Shown one piece after another: positions 57,801-64,000 of a stretch of DNA of 64,000 nt. Position numbers and translations under genes: made by a program. The DNA lies in the NCBI RefSeq assembly GCF_949628265.1, contig NC_088788.1, positions 22,058,335 through 22,122,334 on the forward strand. Reading direction: 5' to 3'. The notes under the pieces were generated by a model that was not told where the DNA came from, made no database searches, and saw nothing but the letters and a program-made list of their open reading frames with translations. How positions within the stretch are numbered: position 1 is the stretch's first letter; every line of letters starts with the position of its first letter. The stretch comes from Cloeon dipterum (taxonomy: Eukaryota > Arthropoda > Insecta > Ephemeroptera > Baetidae).

Positions 57801-60800
57801 TATACGAATGGGAAAAAATATGCCATAGCACGATTAATAATGGTCTCTTGGTGACATCACTCCATAGGACGGACAGGTATACATGTCTTGGAGTGATGTC
57901 TACAGAGGTTGTTTTCGCCAAATTTTAGATATAAAGAAATAAATATTGCTACTTTTTAAATTAATGTCAAGAATGTTAGTAATGAAGGGGAATCGAAATT
58001 TAAAATTCAGAAAATTTATTTTCTCATTCGCAGCAATTAAAGAATTTAAGCCAATGAGTGTCTTAATTCACGATGTTGCGAAAGTAACATCTGTCACTGC
58101 TGACCGAAGGAACATATATATAGCTTAGTGCTCCATTACAACCGAGAATATTCCATATTTTAAGCTCTGCACTTACAGGAGCCAACGCCAAAACTACTAT
58201 CATGTTTCGCGTGTCCCGGACAAAAGCAGCAGCTTGGAATTGCGCGAATCGCGCCAGTTCGCACCACGCGTTGGGCCATTTTTAGTGAAAAAGCGTGTTC
58301 ATGTCAGCACGGCTGTTATTATTTCCCATCGCAGAGCAGTCCGAGAGTGGAGGACAAAGCCATTTGAATGCAGAGCGCACTGACGCAGCCTTCCTGTCGT
58401 CATTTTCCCAGCAGAGAGCATCGTGGGTATGCAGAGCAGCGGCGGCTTTTAGCAGCCGAGCCAACGATGACGACGCAGACGAGTCTCCATTGCGGTGTCT
58501 GTTCTGGTCTGGTGGCGGCACCGGCAGTGGCTGCGCCTGGGTTCGGCCCCCTAACACTTGCCTTCACCAATCATCTGCCAAGTCGCGTCCGTTTTAATCA
58601 ACCCGACGGCTGGCTGCGTGTCGTCGACGCGAATCCGACGCGCGCCCACCATTGCATAATTGAATATTATTGAACTGTGCACGCCAAGTCACAGTTTACT
58701 ATAAAGCACGTGATGCCCAGAAAAGAACAAACGAATTGTCACGACAAAATCTTAAATCTGAAAAAAATGTATTTTAACAAGTTTAATTACTCAAAGCACG
58801 ATTTATTTTATTTTTTGGACCTAGACGATATATAAAGTAAATCTTGTGTGTAAATTAATCGTTTTAAAAGACACGTCTAATTATGCCAAATGCAAACAAA
58901 TTCATTTAGCACCCGGAGCAATTAGTTCAGGCGAATCTGTTTTTTGCTCCATTATTGGTTACTGCTGGTGTTTCTCGGGCCGCATTCCTCCGCACACTCA
59001 TGATTTCGCTCAATGGTTTTTGCCTCTATAATCAGCGGCCACTCCTGGCCGGACACTAATAACCGCCGGCCGAGTTGGTTGCCGCTTTTCGTCGCCGTGT
59101 GTACAGTTCTTCTCGATGCCCACGGAGCACATGGCACGGCAGAAATTAGCTCTTAATAACGATATTGATGCCTTTTCCATGTAATTTCATTTGTGCCCAG
59201 CGTTTTTAATGACGCCTAATTATTTCTGCAGCAATCATCGGCCCGCCAGAAATAATTAAGCCGACGCAGAAATTGCGTAATTTTCGCACTAAATTGTCCA
59301 AACATAATCCGTCCGATTCTTGCCGATACTCGTCTGATATCGAAATAGCCTCTTTTGGATGTACTTCTCTCTGACTGAGTACACTTAATTTTAAATACAC
59401 GTTGCCGCGTTGATTTCGGTATACGGCCGCGAGCATATTAATTTTTCGAGCGAATTTTATCGCGTAATTGTGCACGCGGATGTCGGATTCCAGAGTCGGC
59501 TTCGAGTCTCATTAATTTAGTGGCTTGTTTCGCTGAACGGCATTTTTAATGGAAAAATCTCACTAGATCAGCGCGCGGCGTTTTTGTTATAACAAGCGCA
59601 CAGCACACGGCGAACGGACGGACGGACATACTTGCTCGTCCTTTTTTCGCAAACACCCCGCGCAACATTATTATTCCAGCGCTGGGAACAATGCTACATT
59701 AAATAATCTCGTGATTACAGTCGCAGCGAACACGCTCGTCGTTTAGGTCGTCGCTAAACCTTGACCCGCCAGCCAGGCAGTCGATCCGACTGGACGGCCG
59801 GTCGGCGGTTTTATTAAAAATCCACTGCCTTAATAGCGCATTGTGTATAATTGAAAGCAGCAGCACGCTTTAATTAAGCACGAGCGCCTCCTTAATAGGC
59901 AAATCGGCCGTCCCCTTTGTCCTGCTTGTTGCCTATACACACTAAACACGAACTCGATCTGCAGCTGCAGCGACCAGACACACGAGTGGTTTGCCAAACG
60001 ATCGACTGGCTTAAATAATGTTCTTTGGATTCTACCGCAGCCAATGTCCAAGAATTCAAGAACACACACCCGAAAGTCGCGTGTAATTATTCACTCATAT
60101 ATATGGATCGCTTAAGTGGAACTAAAGTTTGGCTTCAATACGGCAATCAGGGTTAGCCTTTGTTTTCAAATTCCTTTTACAAAAAACCCAAAGGATATAT
60201 TTTTTTAAGAACCCCTACTCAGCACATCCATGAGCTCAACGGGTCCCAATAAGTGGCCGCAGAGGAGCTTTGGCCCAATGTGGCCTTCTTTTCGCCTCCC
60301 GGCATCGAGGTCTTTTATTGAAATGCCAGACATTTGTCCATAAAGCCGCTGGAAAGGTGCGAAGACCAGCAAGTGGCGAGACGGCGCCGGTGCGCTTTCC
60401 AGCCCGTTGAGCTGTTTTAGCATTTCGAGTCATTAAATTAACCACCTTTTGCCATCTCTGACATTGAGTATCCAATATTAGATCTCCGAAATACTTAAAA
60501 ATCTCCCATTGCTTTGACAATCCTGAGAATGCCTTAGGCTGGCATATGTCTTAATTTGGATTTTGCTAGTCTCTATATTAAGACCTATTGTGTGGACACA
60601 TAAAATGAATAAATAGGTGTCTGCGTCGAGATCTCTGTGATTTCGAAATAAACAATCTGACAGCACCACGCTCGTTTCTACCCGACGGGTCAATTTTTCT
60701 CACTGTTTTAGGCGTTTTTCGAGCACACGATAAATTCCAAAACTGGTGTGTCTCGGAATCTGAAGGATTCGTGAAAACAGTCGGCGAGCACAAAAGACAG

Positions 60801-63800
60801 GCAAGGGCAACACGGCTGTGCTATTGACAGACCGACCTAAGAAAAACATCCTCGCGGCTTTGGAAATTTGAGTCAACAAGCGCGCAGACTTAATGGACGG
60901 TAAATTAAGCAAACACGGCGGCGGCGCGTATTTATCCTCGATAAATATTGGACCTGGTCGGAGATTTCCCAGAGCCCCACGTGTTCTCTCGCTAGAGCAG
61001 ACCAACCCATCCATCCGTCCATCTATGTATGCGTCTCATGAATATTTAAATTGTGATTTTCGACATGCAATCTAATTTTCAAACGTGCGCTGGGTCAGTC
61101 TGCCGCCGGTCCCAGATGCATCCTCCTTAGCCCCGAAGGCTGCGCAGCTGGTGAATTATGGAAAGGCTTGCGTGCTAGAAAAGAGCTTTTTTCAGCAGCA
61201 ATTAGACGGCGTCGACTGGATTGATTTTTCGGGTGGCGCGAGCAGCAAATGAGTGCGAATTAATTTGAGCTTCTTCAGATTATAGGCTTGAAGCGGGGGT
61301 CGTAAAATTTAACGATTCTACGCCGCTGCCATCGTCCTCTTCGATACGTATAATAATTCTCTTTTTTGACCGATTTTAATCAGCGAGATGAGCGGTTGCG
61401 CAACCGACAACGGACGTGTGACGAGACGATTATTCAAAAGCGGCACTGGCAGCAGCCAAAATATTTGACAGAAAATGTCAAGGAGCCTAATGAATGATAC
61501 TTGTGACCGGACAGCGCGTAATGAAACCATTATCCCTCTGCTGTAATTGATGAGCCGTGCTGCGAGGAAACAAATAACGCACGCCCAGGATTTGCATATC
61601 GGCTTCTCAGAGTTTAATCTGACGAGGTTAGTAATGACATAGACATTAGTAACAGGCTCGTTGACGGTGGTGAGGTTGAAGGCGACGAGTAATGCGTTCA
61701 TCATTGCCTTGAGAACGATGCTGATTAAGGCAGAGACGGCTCTTAATTGAAGTGCAAACAACAAAAAGTGTCATAGGGAACGGAAATGCAAAAAGAGATT
61801 AACGCGAAACAATTGTTTCATCTATGTTAATTTTTGCTAACGACGTATGTCATCGGAAATAAATCAAGACATTTTTCCACGCCAAACATTAAAATGCCGT
61901 CTCATTAATCGAGAGCCGCAGTCTCAGTCACTTTTGGTATCGATCAAATTGGAGCGAGTATAAATAAGAAAATGACACTTACCGGTGACGGGGTTGATCT
62001 GGAAACTGTTGTTGGCCGGAATGAGGCTGTAGCGAAGGGCAGCGTTGTTCTCTAGGTCCTTATCAATGGCTGAAATTGTGCCTACCGAGGTACCTGCCTC
62101 TAGATTTTCTCTGACGATGAAGTGGTAGGCTTCGCTTCCAAATTCGGGTGCGTTATCGTTTGAGTCCAAGACAACCACCACAATACTGGCGGTGGCTGTT
62201 CCAGCTGGAGAGCCGTTGTCTTTGGCCAGCACCTTGAGGGTGTATCTGTCCTGCGTTTCGCGGTCCAACGGCTCCCTGATATAATCAGAATTTCCAGCAT
62301 TATTCCATTGAAAATGTACAATATTTTAAATCAATTTATTTTTTAGAAATGCTTGCTTCATCTTAATTAAGTTACAATAGCCGCACGCGGAGTGGGGAAA
62401 ATCCCATTAAATATTTTTTAAGTCACTGGCTCAGCGGAAAAGGCAAATATCTCTAAAGCCGTTTGCGTGTGAGCAAATCACTCGAAAAAACTAGTCGGCA
62501 CCGAAATTAGCGCCGATTTTCCCACCCGGCGGCGACGGCTGTTGTGGCCGTCACAAAAGAAGCAGCAGTCGACTGCCGGTTGCATCAGCGCAAAAAGATT
62601 GGCTTCCGAGAAACGCACCTCAGGTAGACGGCTCCGCTGTTGGGGAAGATGCCAAAATGCGCATCGGCACCGCCCAGCAGGCGGTAGGTGAGCCTCGCAT
62701 TGTTGCCCGTGTCCTTATCGCTGGCCGCGACCTGCACGACCTGCGAGTTTGCCGGCAAGGACTCGGGGACATGCACCGTGTACTCGAGCCTCTCAAAGGT
62801 GGGAGGGTTGTCGTTGGCGTCCTGCACCTCAACCAGCACGCTCAGATTGGCGCTCATCTGCCGCTCGGCGCCCCGGTCTGACGCCTGCACCACCAGGTTG
62901 AAACGTTGGGACACCTCAAAGTCCAGCGCCTTAGCCAGGGTCAGCTGCCCACCCTTTGCGTCCACCCTGAATACACCACCAGGGTTGATCGGTAGGGAGT
63001 AGCGCACATCGCCGTTCTCGCCCGAGTCAGGGTCGCGGGCGTGCGCTGCGTAAATGGCGGTGCCCAGGTCCACGTTTTCCGGCACTGAAATCCGAACCGA
63101 CGGAGAGTCGAATTCGGGAGCGTTGTCATTCACATCCTGGACGGTGATGTAAACCTGTGCAAGTGGGAAGAAAATCATGCTTTAACGCACCAGAAAATAC
63201 TATTTTCATATTCAGAATACCGAAAAACATAAAATTTGATAATTTTAAATTAGGGATGTTTTTAAAGAAAAAATTTAAGAACTATAGTTATACTGTTGAC
63301 AATTGGTCAGTTGAATAAATTGTTTACGATAGTTATCCATTGATGGTGCCATGATTGAAATAGGTCCAAGTAACAATAAGAATAAAGGTGTTACCAAATT
63401 TCTAAAAAAAATCTTGCCATCGATGAAAATTACGATATTCAGTTAGGAAACAGAACTCGCCACTTGAAAACTACGAAAACTATAAACTAAAACTTCATCT
63501 GTGCAAATTACAATGTTTGAAAATCACTTCTCTTGCCGTAATTTAATCAACAACGCGTTGCTTGTGACGGAAAATCTCCAAAATAAGTTTTCTAATGGGA
63601 AGAAAGCGTTTATTGCCGATTAAAAAGGACACAAAAACAAAGTGGTGAAGCTGCATTTGGCAAATAGCACCCCCCTTAAATAAAATAGTAAAAATGTGAT
63701 TCATATGTGTGATATACATAATATGACACGTTAATTGAGTTATACAAACACGTGAACAATTGAACTCCTAAAAAAAGCAAATTTTGCCATGTTTAGGACA

Positions 63801-64000
63801 TAATTTGTAGGGCTATTATTTTAAATTTTTCCAACCTGGCTGTGTCCATAGGTCGGCGGGTCGCCGCTCATCGCCTGCACGTTGAGCAGCACCGAGGAGT
63901 GCGTCTCGTGGTCGAGGGAGGACGACGTGCGGATGGTGCCGGACAAGGGGTCGATGTTGAAGTACCCGTTGGGGTCGCCCGAGTAGATGGAGTAGCGCAC
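36822..64000 (-). CDS. ds: Dachsous protocadherin, 3' portion (19 full cadherin repeats, TM, cytoplasmic tail)
   Basis: Fourteen exons in coding order: 64000(open)-63836, 63154-62619, 62275-61983, 54196-53918, 53802-53576, 51659-51263, 50660-50010, 46511-45788, 45241-44993, 43434-43155, 42786-42180, 40532-40233, 39851-39554, 39438-36822. They keep one frame for 2540 residues, so about 1000 residues with the signal peptide lie beyond the window. There are 19 complete cadherin repeats and part of another, most with LDRE and DxNDN calcium motifs. One transmembrane helix follows (WALSMLIALILLLLAFGGAV, about 38140-38080), then a cytoplasmic tail of about 390 residues. The tail block YNWDYLLDWGPQYQPLAHVF (about 37264-37200) is the signature of Dachsous/DCHS proteins. 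Dachsous binds Fat across cell contacts and sets planar polarity and Hippo-pathway growth. The tail ends ELRI, which fits a class II PDZ-binding pattern. Exons coding for extracellular repeats are small, while membrane segment and tail share one 2.6 kb exon. Confidence 0.95.
40533..42179 (-). other. ds intron (1.6 kb)
   Basis: Noncoding DNA between two cadherin exons, with GC-richer patches than the dynein gene introns. No coding exon or RNA gene was recognised. The open frame at 41226-41492 lacks any recognisable feature. Confidence 0.6.
43435..44992 (-). other. ds intron (1.56 kb) rich in TAATTA-type sites
   Basis: The sequence includes CCAATTAATTAGCCGG near 44314 and other AATTA/TAATT cores in a GC-mixed background, unlike simple AT-rich filler. 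A regulatory role is possible but unproven. No gene is seen. Confidence 0.5.
46512..50009 (-). other. ds intron (3.5 kb) with short GGC repeat
   Basis: No coding exon is supported. A short CGG/GGC tract lies at 48444-48458. Several compositionally distinct, GC-rich patches (about 47.2-47.5 and 49.0-49.8 kb) alternate with AT-rich DNA, as is common for conserved noncoding elements, but nothing specific can be assigned. Confidence 0.5.
48444..48458. repeat. Short (CGG)n tract
   Basis: Five CGG units within a ds intron; simple repeat with no assigned role. Confidence 0.7.
51660..53575 (-). other. ds intron (1.9 kb) with GA repeat
   Basis: The intron contains a (GA)n tract at 52091-52126 and ATGCATGCATGC near 52815-52827. 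No coding exon or structured RNA was recognised. Confidence 0.55.
52091..52126. repeat. (GA)n microsatellite
   Basis: About 36 bases of GA dinucleotides interrupted once by TGG. Such tracts can bind GAGA-factor-type proteins in insects, but a simple slippage repeat is the default reading. Confidence 0.85.
57132..57146. repeat. Short (AAT)n tract
   Basis: Five AAT units in the 7.8 kb ds intron; simple repeat with no assigned role. Confidence 0.7.
57843..57909. ncRNA. Candidate pre-miRNA-like hairpin in the large ds intron
   Basis: A perfect 12 bp stem, GACATCACTCCA at 57853-57864 and TGGAGTGATGTC at 57889-57900, has 24 bases between the arms. Pairing continues outward after a small 2x2 internal loop: GU with AC, then after a one-base bulge GUCUC with the GAGGU side. 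Inward, AG and AC pair with GU and CU around a bulge. The whole makes about 22 imperfect pairs, the shape of a pre-miRNA. Both strands would fold, so orientation is open. I do not recognise the arm sequences as a known miRNA, and a small inverted-repeat relic is an alternative. Confidence 0.35.
63155..63835 (-). other. ds intron (0.68 kb)
   Basis: AT-rich intron between the window-edge exon and the exon beginning VYITVQDVNDNAPEF. Both flanking splice sites are in phase 0. Nothing else is recognised. Confidence 0.6.

Larger units (their letters stand above)
54197..61982 (-). other. Largest ds intron in the window (7.8 kb)
   Basis: It separates the exon ending NPVTG from the exon starting EIFTREPLDRE; the reading frame and cadherin repeat continue across it. 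Open frames inside, such as 55805-56455 and 61764-61318, have no recognisable domain, signal peptide or splice partner. The intron holds a hairpin at 57843-57909 and short simple repeats, including (AAT)n at 57132-57146 and (ACGG)n near 59613-59626. Its size and patchy composition would suit distributed enhancers of a patterned developmental gene. Confidence 0.7.

Noticed and set aside
61318-61764. 148-codon minus-strand open frame in the same intron
   Set aside because: Hydrophobic and basic composition with no recognisable family or splice sites consistent with ds.
54197-61982. tRNA or other classical RNA genes in noncoding DNA
   Set aside because: No cloverleaf or B-box context was found by eye; none can be supported.

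Overview
The window looks like nuclear DNA of an arthropod, most likely an insect. The genes have many short GT-AG introns (often 55-60 bp), the noncoding DNA is AT-rich, and the protein families are animal ones. I cannot name the order or species. Exon joins were worked out by hand from splice sites and reading frame. For every gene except the dynein heavy chain the joined exons keep one open frame, and lengths match the family.

Layout. (1) 0.7-8.0 kb, plus strand: an RBM42-type RNA-binding protein. Its 5.5 kb last intron carries a small secreted-prepropeptide gene on the opposite strand and a hAT-like MITE. (2) 8.9-10.2 kb, plus: an RSPH1-type MORN-repeat radial spoke protein. (3) 14.8-10.6 kb, minus: TBC1D23, complete in 12 exons, converging on RSPH1. 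(4) 15.0-16.7 kb, plus: a B3GALNT2-type glycosyltransferase, 214 bp head-to-head from TBC1D23. (5) 35.8-17.5 kb, minus: a complete but divergent dynein heavy chain. (6) 36.8-64 kb, minus: the 3' part of dachsous, with 19 full cadherin repeats, part of a twentieth, a transmembrane helix and the whole cytoplasmic tail. Its 5' end lies outside the window. The largest ds intron is 7.8 kb and contains a pre-miRNA-like hairpin.

The most notable feature is the dynein heavy chain. It keeps the linker, stalk, microtubule-binding domain, Walker A loops of AAA2, AAA3 and AAA4, and a normal C-terminus. AAA1, the main ATPase site of dyneins, has lost the usual Walker A, Walker B and sensor residues. The exons examined are open and properly spliced, so this looks like a retained gene with a pseudo-ATPase AAA1, not a decayed copy.

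The genes do not form one pathway. RSPH1 and the dynein heavy chain could both be axonemal. TBC1D23 (trans-Golgi tethering) and B3GALNT2 (ER/Golgi O-mannosyl glycan extension) may share a bidirectional promoter. Dachsous acts in planar cell polarity and Hippo signalling.
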